Positions 7,545 through 16,003 are shown, numbered from the stretch's first letter. The stretch is 16,349 nt of DNA from Kiritimatiellia bacterium (GCA_017547265.1 JAFYQC010000101.1:1-16349), one strand, 5' to 3'. Numbers and translations: made by a program. The notes: a model not told the origin generated them from the letters alone.

Positions 7545-9034
7545 CTGTCAGTCCTGTCCGCTTTGCGCTTGAGAATGAGAAGCGAGGTCGCGTTCTGGCC
7601 GAATGCGTCTTCCCTCATGACGAGGTCGTAGTCCTTCTTCAGGAGACTCCAGTACTCGATCTGCCTATCGATTGGCACTTCGTCACAACGAGGAGGATTT
7701 ATGGCAAAAGAGTAGCCAGAAAGCGCGGCTATCTTGCACGGCGCCGACGAAAGGAGCTTGCGCCATTCCTCGTCAGAAAGCATGCTGAACGGCCCCATCT
7801 CAAGACCGCCTGGGACCTTGCGCCCGGTCTCAATGGCGAGATAGAGGTCCTGGGTCAGCAGCATGTCGCCATTAGGGTCTTCCTCCTCGATGGTGCGCGC
7901 AACATCCCGCAGCTGGGCGAGTTCGCACTGTTCCTTCTTTCGAGTCCAGAACCTGTCCTGCCCGTTCGTCGTCCACTTTTCGAGAAGCGGCGAGCCGAAC
8001 GACGCGGCCCATGCAAGGCCGAGCGCCAGCAGAATCCCGCGCGCGGGCACGGACGCGGGGCGGCCAAAGAAGAGCACGGCGGCGAATACGGCCAGAAGCC
8101 CCATTACCGGAACCTGGTAGTCTTCGTAGGGGAACGGCGCAAGCATCTGGACGAGAAAGACGGCGACGAAGCTCGCAAACGCAAGGCGCGCGACGAGTAA
8201 AGCATTGGTCTCGCAGCCAGCTTCGCGACGGTGTGCGAAGCCAAGCCCAAGCAGGACAAAGACAGGCAAATACCACCTGACAAGCCGCGACACGGAACCG
8301 ACCGTAAAGACAGGGTCGAAGCCGCCGCGTGCGGCGTGATAGGCCTGCGCCGCAAAGAGGCCTGTACGCGCCGCAGGATCGCAGAGGAAGAAACCGTAGA
8401 CAACCGCGAGGCCAAATGCGCCGCCAAGCCCGAACCAAAGGAAGGCCTTGCCCCAGGTGCGAATCGACAAAAGAAGCCCAAGGCCAACTACCGCGAGAAT
8501 CACGCCGAGACTGATGCGCGTGCCGCATGCGAACGCAAGCGAAAGTCCAGACGCGAACGCGAAGACGCCCCCGCGAAAGGTCGGCTGGCGGGCGAAGGTC
8601 AGAAGGAAGAAGCCGATCGCCACGAAAAGCGACGCGAGCGCGTAGGTCTTCGGAATCGCGATGTAGTAGAGGTGATAGAGGTTCGAGCCGAGCAGGAGAA
8701 AGACGGCGAGCGCCGCAAGCGCACGGCGGCCAGGCGCAACGAGACGTGCAGCAAGAGCGCAGAAGAACGCAAGCCCCAGCGCGCCAAAGACGACGGTAAG
8801 GATTCTTGCGCCGAGGAGCCCGAACGAATTCCACACAGAGGCGAACGCAGCGTAGACGACAGGCATGACGGGCGCCTGGGTGTAGAAGAAGTCACGGTAC
8901 GGCGTCTTGCCCTCCGACACGAGGCGCGCGGCATAAAGGTACCATCCCTCGTCTTGATTGAGGGCCCCGAGCCACACGGCCGCAAACGCAAGCACGACGA
9001 ACCCGAAGGCCGCCAAAAACCAATATCGCTTCAT
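7541..9034 (-). CDS. Polytopic GT-C glycosyltransferase, family 39 / ArnT-like
   Basis: Members of this group transfer a sugar from a polyprenyl-phosphate carrier to a lipid or protein acceptor on the outer face of the inner membrane. The protein has 497 residues. After the first membrane helix (about 5-25) comes the motif NQDEGWYLYAARL (26-38). Its D28-E29 pair corresponds to the catalytic acidic motif in the first periplasmic loop of GT-C enzymes. It is followed by GKTPYRDFFYTQAPV (42-56), typical of the PMT_2-like subgroup. I count about 12 hydrophobic segments up to residue 350, then a soluble C-terminal domain of about 145 residues. The donor and acceptor cannot be told. It heads an operon with dxs (4-base overlap). 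No Shine-Dalgarno sequence is seen; an exact TATAAT lies 8 bases before the ATG. Confidence 0.82.
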   Translation of the reverse strand: MKRYWFLAAFGFVVLAFAAVWLGALNQDEGWYLYAARLVSEGKTPYRDFFYTQAPVMPVVYAAFASVWNSFGLLGARILTVVFGALGLAFFCALAARLVAPGRRALAALAVFLLLGSNLYHLYYIAIPKTYALASLFVAIGFFLLTFARQPTFRGGVFAFASGLSLAFACGTRISLGVILAVVGLGLLLSIRTWGKAFLWFGLGGAFGLAVVYGFFLCDPAARTGLFAAQAYHAARGGFDPVFTVGSVSRLVRWYLPVFVLLGLGFAHRREAGCETNALLVARLAFASFVAVFLVQMLAPFPYEDYQVPVMGLLAVFAAVLFFGRPASVPARGILLALGLAWAASFGSPLLEKWTTNGQDRFWTRKKEQCELAQLRDVARTIEEEDPNGDMLLTQDLYLAIETGRKVPGGLEMGPFSMLSDEEWRKLLSSAPCKIAALSGYSFAINPPRCDEVPIDRQIEYWSLLKKDYDLVMREDAFGQNATSLLILKRKADRTDR

Positions 9035-9042
9035 TGGGCGGT

Positions 9043-9048
9043 ATTATA
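9043..9048 (-). promoter_or_regulatory. Consensus -10 box 8 bases before the family 39-like gene
   Basis: The minus strand has an exact TATAAT ending 8 bases before the ATG at 9034, in the 46-base gap after the heparinase-family gene. The spacing equals that at ugd. No Shine-Dalgarno sequence and no good -35 box are visible. It would start a leaderless transcript of the dxs operon. Confidence 0.5.
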
Positions 9049-9080
9049 GCAAATTAGCCCCCAAAACGCGAGGGGAAACG

Positions 9081-11153
9081 TCATTTCTCAAGCGTCATGC
9101 GCCCTTGGAAGAAAAAGGCATAGCAATTTGCCGACTCGCCCTGCGTCTTGAACTCGAAGATGACCTGCCGAAACCCGTTGTTCTGCTTCTCATAGGCATT
9201 TTCAGGACGCGCCTCGCGAACGGACACTCGGCGCTCGCCAGGTGCCCCCTCGGATTCGAAAAGGATCGTCATCGTCTTGCCGTTTTTCCTAAGTTCGGCC
9301 ATTGGCAGCAAGTCGTTCCAAACCGAGACTTCGGCATCCGTCACCATCGCCCAGCGCACGATGGTGCCAGGCGCGACGCCGCTGATGGAATCTTCGATAT
9401 AGAAGGCTTCTTCATCGAGATGGAATCGGCGGACGACGCCCTTCGCCATTGGATAAAGTTCCGAGAGGTTGACTTCAACAACCCCATCCTTCGGCTGCGA
9501 TATAGTCGCAAAACCCTTCGAATACTGCCCTTTCCCGCCTATCATCAGTGTGTTGTGGCCCTGTGTACCAAGGCGGAATAGCGTCCATCTGCGAGAGTCC
9601 GGCTCGGGGGACCAGAGAGCACTTGCGCCGATGGCACGCTCAATTGCCGTATAGTCTTCAGCCCCGAGGTCGTAGGCCCAGCGTTCACCCAGCATGTCGA
9701 GGACAAATGTTCCTTCGTCTGCATGCCCATGGTTGTAGGAAGGCGAACCGCCTTTTGTCGCGATATAGATGCCGTTCGTTTCCGTCGGCGCATCGCGCAG
9801 GACCGCCAAAGGCATCTCGCCGCGCATAACTACTGCGGACGGTCCTTTCTTGCCGCACGGAGACGCCTTGGCTTTCGCCATCCGCGAATAGGCATCAACC
9901 CATAGTAGCCCGATCGGGAAATCGCGCGGAACAGTCCTCTCGTCTTCCGTGTCTGCCACGCGCAGGCCGCATGCCCTGCGAAACAGCGCCTTCTCCGTCT
10001 CGTCGACAAGCGTCGAATCGCCAAACCTGACAGCAAACCACCACAGCACTGGAAGCTGCGAACGCCCGGTATGGCCGTCGGAAAAGGCGAAGAACTCCCC
10101 CGACGGGCCAGTCATCAACGACGGAAACGACGCCGTCTCGCGAAACCCGGGAAGGTCCGAAAGCCCGAAATCCGTTCCAAAGGCGGTTCGCATCATCTCA
10201 AGGGCAAAGGCATTGAAAGTGAATCCGTAATGCCAGTAGCCCGGCCCCTCCGGAAACGCGCCGTCAGGAGCGACAACGCCCTCCGCCTCTGGGAGGGCCT
10301 CAAGCACATCGGCAAGATGCACGGCGCAGAGCTCCGGTTCGAGATCCGCGATCGCCGCGGCCGCGGCGACCATCCCAGCCGACCCCACCTGCACCCAGTT
10401 GTTGCGAAGGCGAGTCCACGGTGCATGTGGTCCCGTTGCGCCAAGCGCCTTGTCGCGAAGAGCGCCTGCCGCACGGGCACGACCTTCTGGAGTCAGCGCG
10501 TCGTAAAGCCAGTCATAGGCAATCGCGACGCCGACAGAAATCTCCGCAAGGTCGAGGAAATGCCCTGGGTTCCAGTCGGAGAAAGAGGCAACGGCATCGA
10601 TCTCCCGCTCCGCGCGCCGGGCATAGCGCATGTCGCCGGTCAGCCGATAGGCCATCGAGAGCGTGGCAAGCCGCGTGAGCGCCTTGCGGGCGGTACCAAG
10701 CAGCCGATAGCCAGTCAGTGTCTGCTCGACTGGTTTTGCCCAAAGATAGACTTCCGCGTCGGCAATGACGCGCTCGGCGGCTGGCCTTACAAGCGCATCG
10801 GACTTCGCGTCTTCCCTCAGGCGCGCGAAATCGGCTTCCGTCGCGAAAAGCCGTGGATGCGGACGCGTCCCGGCCGTCGCAATGGCCCCCACTGCCATCG
10901 CCTTCCACTTTTTAAGATTCGCGGCATACTCTGGTCCACGAAGCTCCATCCAGTGCGGATTGTCTGGGCCAAGCAAAAACCGCTCCGTATTCACGTAGGT
11001 CGAATTGCCGATCACGCACTCGTTTGACGGCATAGCGAGAACGCGGCGCTGCACCTCGACGGATCCGGTCACGGCCTCCGCGTAGCAGGTGTAGTATCCC
11101 GGCACGTTTGTGACGCTCATCAGCGCCGACAGCGCTATCGCGGCACCAGTCAT
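9081..11153 (-). CDS. Heparinase II/III-family polysaccharide lyase-like protein
   Basis: Members of this family cleave uronic-acid polysaccharides (heparan sulfate, alginate and others) by beta-elimination. The substrate cannot be told here. With the ATG at 11153 the protein has 690 residues. This start is 2 bases after the GH5 stop, with AAGAGG (11165-11170) 11 bases before. The open frame continues further upstream, but that part only shadows the GH5 gene. Residues 100-400 form the alpha/alpha-toroid, with NNWVQV (251-256) and PDGAFPEGPGYWHYG (296-310, Y306). The C-terminal beta-sheet domain carries YNHGHADEGTFVLD (473-486, H475/H477) and QGHNTL (531-536), both typical of heparinase II/III-like lyases. 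The N-terminus has a short hydrophobic run (4-12) without basic residues, so the signal peptide is weak and the location uncertain. Confidence 0.85.
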   Translation of the reverse strand: MTGAAIALSALMSVTNVPGYYTCYAEAVTGSVEVQRRVLAMPSNECVIGNSTYVNTERFLLGPDNPHWMELRGPEYAANLKKWKAMAVGAIATAGTRPHPRLFATEADFARLREDAKSDALVRPAAERVIADAEVYLWAKPVEQTLTGYRLLGTARKALTRLATLSMAYRLTGDMRYARRAEREIDAVASFSDWNPGHFLDLAEISVGVAIAYDWLYDALTPEGRARAAGALRDKALGATGPHAPWTRLRNNWVQVGSAGMVAAAAAIADLEPELCAVHLADVLEALPEAEGVVAPDGAFPEGPGYWHYGFTFNAFALEMMRTAFGTDFGLSDLPGFRETASFPSLMTGPSGEFFAFSDGHTGRSQLPVLWWFAVRFGDSTLVDETEKALFRRACGLRVADTEDERTVPRDFPIGLLWVDAYSRMAKAKASPCGKKGPSAVVMRGEMPLAVLRDAPTETNGIYIATKGGSPSYNHGHADEGTFVLDMLGERWAYDLGAEDYTAIERAIGASALWSPEPDSRRWTLFRLGTQGHNTLMIGGKGQYSKGFATISQPKDGVVEVNLSELYPMAKGVVRRFHLDEEAFYIEDSISGVAPGTIVRWAMVTDAEVSVWNDLLPMAELRKNGKTMTILFESEGAPGERRVSVREARPENAYEKQNNGFRQVIFEFKTQGESANCYAFFFQGRMTLEK

Positions 11154-11155
11154 CG

Positions 11156-12655
11156 CTATCTCATCCTCTTGAACTCGAATTTCTCCCCGAGAAGCGCCCG
11201 TCTCGCGAATTCGCCCCAGTAGGGAGTCGGCTCGTAGTCCCAGTTTTTCAAGAGGCATGGGCTGCACTTTGGATGGAAGCTCCACGCTGTCCAGTTGAGC
11301 CTGTATTTCTGGATCGCGCCAAGCATGTCTGGCACCCACTCCTCTGGCTTCACGAACTTCGCCTTGTCTTCGAACGGCATTGGCACGTCCTGTGCGCCGA
11401 CCTCGCCCATGAGGACCGGGTACTTCTCCGCCACGTCGAGAAACGCCTTCTGCCATCCGTGCTTCCACGGATAGCAGTGCGACTCGTACATCAGGTTGCC
11501 GTCGTCGATCGCGTAGCCCTTCAGCACGCCGTCAAGCTGGTACGCCCAGTCGAGCCCGCCTACGGAGACGAGGTTCTTCGCACCCGTCGAGCGGACGTGT
11601 TCGACCAGTTTCTGCATCCCGATCGTCATCTCGCCGACGAGCTTCTCCTTGTTCTCCGCGTATGCCGCGCCCGTGGACTTGTCGCTCGTCATGCCGCCGT
11701 TGCGCCATATCTCCCAGCTGATGTCGTGCGGCTCGTTGAGAAGTCCGAAAATTACGCCGGGATGGTTCTTGTAGCGCGTCGCGGCGTCAAGCCAGAACGC
11801 GGCATGATGCGCTTTCGGAGCGCGATACTCGTGGAGGTCGAGAACGAGGTACTTGCCGCGGCGCTGGAGGTAGTCCGCGACTTCGTCCACGAGCGCGCGG
11901 TAGCGGTCGATCCCGTTCTTGGGGTTCTGCCACTTGCCGCGCCCAAACCAGTAGCTCGAATGCACCGCAAGGCGGATGACGTTGACGTTCCACTTCTCGA
12001 CGAGGTTGGTGACGGACTGCAAGATGTGGTCACCACCAGGCCCCCATTCAAGCGACGGAACGGCCGCACCCTGGAGCCATATCTCCGCGCCAGTCTTGAC
12101 GTTCGTGAGCCGGTTGCCGCGCACCTGGATCGGCGCGGAAGTCCACTCTGGTCTCACGGGCAGCGTCTCGCTGCGTTTCACGCCGTCAAGCGCCGCGTCT
12201 ATCGCGCTGATTGGCTCGACGCTCATGTTGCGCACTTCAAGGGAGCCCGCCTTTACGTTGAAAAGCGTCGGCATGAGGGCGATTCCCGCGACCCCGGCGG
12301 GAACCTCGAACGCCTTGCGGACGCCCATCCAGTCATGCGAGCCCTTCCAGCCGCCGATGGCAGGTCCCCCCTTCGCCTTCTTTGCCGACGAGTCGATGAA
12401 GTCCGTCATTATCCGCGCGTCGAACCACTTCTGCGCGCCCTGCTCGACGCCGTCGTACTTCACTTCGCACGTAAAGACAAGCGCCTCGGTCCCCTTCGGG
12501 AAGAACACCGGCGTATAGACCATGCCCATCTTTCCCTCGCCCTTGAAAGGCACTTCGAAATCGCGCTTTCCCTCGGGAACGAGGTTCCCGCCCTGCACCG
12601 CGAACCCTAGCGCAAGCAGCCACACTAAGGCCAAGCCCGTCTTAGTCGTCCTCAT
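11156..12655 (-). CDS. Secreted glycoside hydrolase family 5 with N-terminal beta-sandwich-like domain
   Basis: This is a retaining beta-glycosidase of the cellulase/mannanase superfamily, expected to act outside the cytoplasm on a beta-linked polysaccharide. It has 499 residues. Residues 1-22 are a clear signal peptide (basic start, hydrophobic core). Residues 23-150 form a domain reminiscent of jelly-roll carbohydrate-binding modules, ending in FNVKAGSLEVRNMSV (132-146). The GH5 barrel covers about 175-490. It contains VIRLAVH (226-232), the acid/base E308 in LLNEPH (305-310), H393-x-Y395, the nucleophile E418 in LMGEVG (415-420), and the aromatic W458. GGGAG (12662-12666) lies 6 bases before the ATG. 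It follows the beta-strand protein by 46 bases and precedes the lyase-like gene by 2. The family is certain; the exact substrate is not. Confidence 0.93.
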   Translation of the reverse strand: MRTTKTGLALVWLLALGFAVQGGNLVPEGKRDFEVPFKGEGKMGMVYTPVFFPKGTEALVFTCEVKYDGVEQGAQKWFDARIMTDFIDSSAKKAKGGPAIGGWKGSHDWMGVRKAFEVPAGVAGIALMPTLFNVKAGSLEVRNMSVEPISAIDAALDGVKRSETLPVRPEWTSAPIQVRGNRLTNVKTGAEIWLQGAAVPSLEWGPGGDHILQSVTNLVEKWNVNVIRLAVHSSYWFGRGKWQNPKNGIDRYRALVDEVADYLQRRGKYLVLDLHEYRAPKAHHAAFWLDAATRYKNHPGVIFGLLNEPHDISWEIWRNGGMTSDKSTGAAYAENKEKLVGEMTIGMQKLVEHVRSTGAKNLVSVGGLDWAYQLDGVLKGYAIDDGNLMYESHCYPWKHGWQKAFLDVAEKYPVLMGEVGAQDVPMPFEDKAKFVKPEEWVPDMLGAIQKYRLNWTAWSFHPKCSPCLLKNWDYEPTPYWGEFARRALLGEKFEFKRMR

Positions 12656-12669
12656 TGCCTACTCCCAAA

Positions 12670-12693
12670 TGATAAAATAGACCTGTTTTATCA
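12670..12693. promoter_or_regulatory. 24-bp imperfect palindrome between the beta-strand protein gene and the GH5 gene
   Basis: TGATAAAA (12670-12677) and TTTTATCA (12686-12693) are perfect 8-base inverted arms around an 8-base centre that itself contains AG..CT. It lies in the 46-base gap and ends just before the GH5 ribosome binding site. It could be an operator, an internal promoter region or an mRNA hairpin that sets the ratio of the two products. The arms are AT-rich, so it makes a poor intrinsic terminator. Confidence 0.6.
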
Positions 12694-12701
12694 AAACTTC
12701 G

Positions 12702-14864
12702 TCACCTAATGACGACGCAAAAGCCGGAGGTCTTCGACGTCGCCCACAGCTCGGTTCCGTTGTTGCGAAGCTCAAGCGAGCCGACACCTGCGCCCTTGAC
12801 GAACGTCATCTCGCCCATCGACGTTCCACTCGTGAGAATGCACTGCGCCGTCTTCCACTTTCCGCTCTTGATCTTCGCGTCAACCGTCACCGGCCCACCG
12901 CCCACAGTTCCCGCCACGGTCAGGCAAGAGGCAACGCCGTCAACCACCGTAACGGCCAGTTTCGCGCCGTCGGCGAAAGTAACAGTATTCGTGATGCCGC
13001 CCGACCCGCCAAGCGCCGCGCCCGCCGCAACATTCACCGCACCCTGCATCACCGCACCGTCAAGGATGACCGTACCGGCGTTGATGTTGAATGCATTGTT
13101 GACGGAAATCGTGCCACCAAACCTCTGGGATCCGCTGCCAATCTTGTAAACATAGTTGAAGTCCTGCATCACTCCGTCGAAATCGCCATCCGCATTGTTG
13201 TCGCCAACATCAAGATCAATGTTGTAACTTACGCGTTTGATCGTGCCGTCGCCATAAAGACCGTTGATTACCGGATGAACAATATCCGCCCCCTTACTTG
13301 AACCATTGAAACCAAGGACGCCCCTCACATAAACGTCACCTGTCCGTTCTGCGCAGGGCAGCACTTTGCATTTCATCCCAATGAATACCGTTCCGTTTAC
13401 ATACGTGTCGCCGGTGTACGAGCAGTCGGCGGACATGGTGATTCCGGCATTCTGTGTCGTTGCCAAAGAAAACCATGTAAGAGCAACGCCGCGACTTCCG
13501 CTAATCGGGGATGACCAAGCTGTACTTTTCCCATTCGCGTATGAAATGCACCCCCTGCGGGTTCCAAAATCGATTGGAACGGAAACGGAAACGACAGGGT
13601 TTGCATTTCGATGGTATCCCACGAGAACCTGACCGCTTGTCACACGGAGAACGGCACCTTCACCGCCGGACAACGTCGATGGAGTCGAGCCAGCCCCTCC
13701 CTGAAGGACAACCGAGTTAACTGTAACATCGCCGGAAACCTCAACTGATGCACCATGCGCCACAAGAAGATTCTCGCGCCCGGAAGTCACGTCAGCAATA
13801 GACGTAACGTATTCTGTCGAAAAATCCAGGGGGCGCACACCGGTCGTTGTATCGTATGTGGCGAGAGAAGTGTCATAGGCATATCCGAGAATACTGGTAT
13901 TCCCGTATGTGGGCGACGCAATCACATTTGGCAGAACCGGACATTCAGTTCCGCCAGTGCCGCCAACAGTCTCTGGCTTATGCACAAAAAAGACGTTGGC
14001 GACCCCTGCGCCTGGGGTTCCTCCAAGCCCAGCGCCGCGGAATCCCAGCAGAGCGTCGTTTGTTACGGATAGCCCGTCGGCAGTGAACGAGGATCCTGCC
14101 GTGCCGGCGACTATAGAGACAAGCTTAAGGGCGCCGCGACTTCCGTCAACAATCAGTAGCCCGTCTATGCTGTCAGCGGATGCCACAGTTGGACCTCCCT
14201 TCACTTCCAATTCTTGTCCACTGAAAACAACATTTTTGGCGCGAACCGCCCCCAACCCCATAATAGTGTCGTTCTTGCTGCTGTCGAACTGAAGTTTCGT
14301 ACCGTAAAAATCGAGATTGCCGTCAATCGTGGCGTCAGAATACCTCAGCGACACGACTGGTGCAGTCGAACTAATTTCAAGGTCTCCATTCGTAATGCTG
14401 TTTGCAAAAACATAGCCCGCAGTGCCACTTAGCGTGAATTTGCGCTTTGCCGCCCCAAGATCGAGAAGAAACTTGCGACCCGCGCTTTCGTTTCCAAAGC
14501 AAATCACCCCCTTCGTTGCCGACGGTGCAAAGGCCATATTTCCAGGGACGAACCATGTTGCGTTCCGCGAACCATCGCCGACAAACGTCAAGTTTGCCTC
14601 GTTGGAATGCTGAAATGAGAACGCACTAGACCAGTCCTGTCCCAATTTGATGTATTGCGTCACTTTGGCGCTTCCAAGCCCAGTGCCGAACACGCCATTT
14701 ATGTCGCCGTCATCCCAATTCGCGGTATCGAAGAAATCATGCGCATTGTTTATCTTGTCGGCCCATGTCGTCTGCGTCCAGCCAGTTCCTGCCAAGGCGC
14801 GTGAGGCGAACACGCCCGCGAATGTGCCCACTAGGAGCGCGATTGCCTTGAACGTAATTTTCAT
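12702..14864 (-). CDS. Secreted beta-strand repeat protein (autotransporter-passenger-like, no barrel)
   Basis: The exact function is unknown. The protein has 720 residues. A signal peptide ends at ALA (23-25) before GTGWTQ. Next comes a W/NWDDG-type N-terminal segment (about 26-60), then a long run of short beta-strand motifs rich in Gly, Thr, Val, Asn and Ser, as in autotransporter passengers and beta-solenoids. Around 533-600 it shows the form G-G-T-I ... F-G-G-T-I-S ... N-A-G-T-V-I-L seen in autotransporter-associated beta-strand repeats. DNNADGDFDG (555-564) looks like a calcium-binding loop. There is no C-terminal outer-membrane barrel and no LPxTG or PEP motif; the protein ends GFCVVIR. 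Such proteins are common in Kiritimatiellota-type genomes next to sugar-locus regulators. GC content is lower than in neighbours. It lies 21 bases after the regulator gene and is likely a surface or extracellular glycan-associated protein. Confidence 0.8.
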   Translation of the reverse strand: MKITFKAIALLVGTFAGVFASRALAGTGWTQTTWADKINNAHDFFDTANWDDGDINGVFGTGLGSAKVTQYIKLGQDWSSAFSFQHSNEANLTFVGDGSRNATWFVPGNMAFAPSATKGVICFGNESAGRKFLLDLGAAKRKFTLSGTAGYVFANSITNGDLEISSTAPVVSLRYSDATIDGNLDFYGTKLQFDSSKNDTIMGLGAVRAKNVVFSGQELEVKGGPTVASADSIDGLLIVDGSRGALKLVSIVAGTAGSSFTADGLSVTNDALLGFRGAGLGGTPGAGVANVFFVHKPETVGGTGGTECPVLPNVIASPTYGNTSILGYAYDTSLATYDTTTGVRPLDFSTEYVTSIADVTSGRENLLVAHGASVEVSGDVTVNSVVLQGGAGSTPSTLSGGEGAVLRVTSGQVLVGYHRNANPVVSVSVPIDFGTRRGCISYANGKSTAWSSPISGSRGVALTWFSLATTQNAGITMSADCSYTGDTYVNGTVFIGMKCKVLPCAERTGDVYVRGVLGFNGSSKGADIVHPVINGLYGDGTIKRVSYNIDLDVGDNNADGDFDGVMQDFNYVYKIGSGSQRFGGTISVNNAFNINAGTVILDGAVMQGAVNVAAGAALGGSGGITNTVTFADGAKLAVTVVDGVASCLTVAGTVGGGPVTVDAKIKSGKWKTAQCILTSGTSMGEMTFVKGAGVGSLELRNNGTELWATSKTSGFCVVIR

Positions 14865-14870
14865 CTTTGT

Positions 14871-14877
14871 TCTCCTT
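14871..14877 (-). promoter_or_regulatory. Strong Shine-Dalgarno of the beta-strand protein gene
   Basis: The minus strand reads AAGGAGA, 6 bases before the ATG at 14864, inside the 21-base gap after the regulator stop. It is the best ribosome binding site in the window. It fixes this start and fits high expression of an extracellular structural protein. Confidence 0.85.
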
Positions 14878-14885
14878 TTGTATGT

Positions 14886-16001
14886 TTAAGCGTTTGCGGA
14901 AATCTTTTCGGGACCATTCGTGCGCCGCACAAGCGACTCTCGTTCGACGAACTCCACCGGCACGGAAATCGTCGCGCACGGGGCCGACGGCCGTTCGATG
15001 CGCGAGACAAGCGCCTTCACAGCCGACTTCCCTATCGCGGCGAAATCCTGCCGCACGGTCGTGAGTGCAGGAGTCGTCCATTCCGCGATCGGATCGTCGT
15101 CGAAGCCAACGAGCGAAATGTCGCCGGGAACCGACAGCCCCATGTCGGCGAGCGCCCTCATCACATGGCGCGCGATCGCGTCGCACGAGCAGAACACGGC
15201 CGTCGGACGGTCTTTCTGGCGAACAATCCGCCCCACGACATCGCGGATTTCGTCCGCCCATTCGGAAAAACGGTCTTCGCCCTTGATGTCGTACTTGCGC
15301 GGCTTCTCCCCTGTCAGTTTCACGACGAGCTTCGAAAAACCGTCCCAGCGCGTACGCACTGTATCCGCCACGAAGTCGCCGACGAAGGCAAGCCGGCGAT
15401 GACCGGCGCGAACGAGGCGCTCCGCGACAAGCCGCCCGCCAAGGTCGTTGTCGGAAAGGACGCAGTCGACGCCGCTCCTCGCGTTCAGCTTTTCGTCAAG
15501 CACGACGAGAGGGAAGCCCTTCGCGGCGACGGCGCGAACCGCATCGTCGAACGCCTCGCCGTGCTGGGAGAACACGACCGCGCCAACGGCGCCGGAATCG
15601 GGAAGCACGGCGATTTCGTCAAGAAGCGTCTTCATGTCGCCGCCGGCGTCCCTGAGCTCGACGTCGACGCCGATCTTCGCGGCCTCGCGCCTGACTGCGC
15701 TCGCCGCCTTTATCGCAGGATCCCAGAGGAAGTTGCCGGCGATGAAGCGCCAGCGTCGCGTGACGGCGTCCTTCTCGCGGACGAAGAGCCCCACGCCCGC
15801 GCGGCGCTCGACAAGCCCTTCCGCAACAAGCGCGTCAACTGCCTTGCGCACAGTCATGCGCGTTACGCCGCACTCGGTAGCCAATGCGACTTCAGTGCCG
15901 AAGGGCTCGCCCGGCCTCATTGCGGCGACACGCTCGCGAAGCACATCCGCGATGCGCGCGTTGAGCGACGGCCGCCCCCTAGATTTCACCTTCTTCTCCA
16001 T
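14886..16001 (-). CDS. AraR-type transcriptional regulator (GntR HTH plus LacI sugar-binding domain)
   Basis: It probably represses its own operon until a sugar binds the C-terminal domain. It has 371 residues. Residues 14-78 form a GntR winged helix-turn-helix, with the HTH at about 37-58 (core CGVTRMTVRKAV, 44-55) and the wing at about 59-75. Residues 84-360 form a LacI/periplasmic-binding-protein fold: LVVLDE (165-170), RLVRAGHRRLAFVG (195-208), and the family-typical SVPGDISLVGFDDDPIAEW (290-308) and LTTVRQD (313-319). This is the domain order of Bacillus AraR. The ATG at 16001 has no Shine-Dalgarno sequence. A GTG at codon 5 (15987-15989) has GGAG 6 bases upstream and is an alternative start. 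The gene comes first in a run with the beta-strand protein, GH5 and lyase-like genes, so these are its probable targets. The inducer is unknown. Confidence 0.9.
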   Translation of the reverse strand: MEKKVKSRGRPSLNARIADVLRERVAAMRPGEPFGTEVALATECGVTRMTVRKAVDALVAEGLVERRAGVGLFVREKDAVTRRWRFIAGNFLWDPAIKAASAVRREAAKIGVDVELRDAGGDMKTLLDEIAVLPDSGAVGAVVFSQHGEAFDDAVRAVAAKGFPLVVLDEKLNARSGVDCVLSDNDLGGRLVAERLVRAGHRRLAFVGDFVADTVRTRWDGFSKLVVKLTGEKPRKYDIKGEDRFSEWADEIRDVVGRIVRQKDRPTAVFCSCDAIARHVMRALADMGLSVPGDISLVGFDDDPIAEWTTPALTTVRQDFAAIGKSAVKALVSRIERPSAPCATISVPVEFVERESLVRRTNGPEKISANA

Positions 16002-16003
16002 GA

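Noticed and set aside
9050..9080. Terminator after the heparinase-family gene
   Set aside because: Only a CCCC/GGGG pairing with a loop of about 9 bases and no U-run follows; too weak to call.
11154..11468. 105-codon N-terminal extension of the heparinase-family gene
   Set aside because: The extension lies wholly inside the GH5 coding region in another frame, is Arg/Gly-rich with no domain, and a start with a ribosome binding site sits 2 bases after the GH5 stop.
11273..12610. Long open frame of 445 codons on the plus strand
   Set aside because: It is exactly antisense to the GH5 gene, which has clear catalytic motifs and a signal peptide. GC-rich codon use on the minus strand produces such shadows.
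12670..12693. The TGATAAAA palindrome as an intrinsic terminator
   Set aside because: The stem is almost all A-T and is followed by UUUGGGAG, not a U-run. Kept only as a regulatory palindrome.
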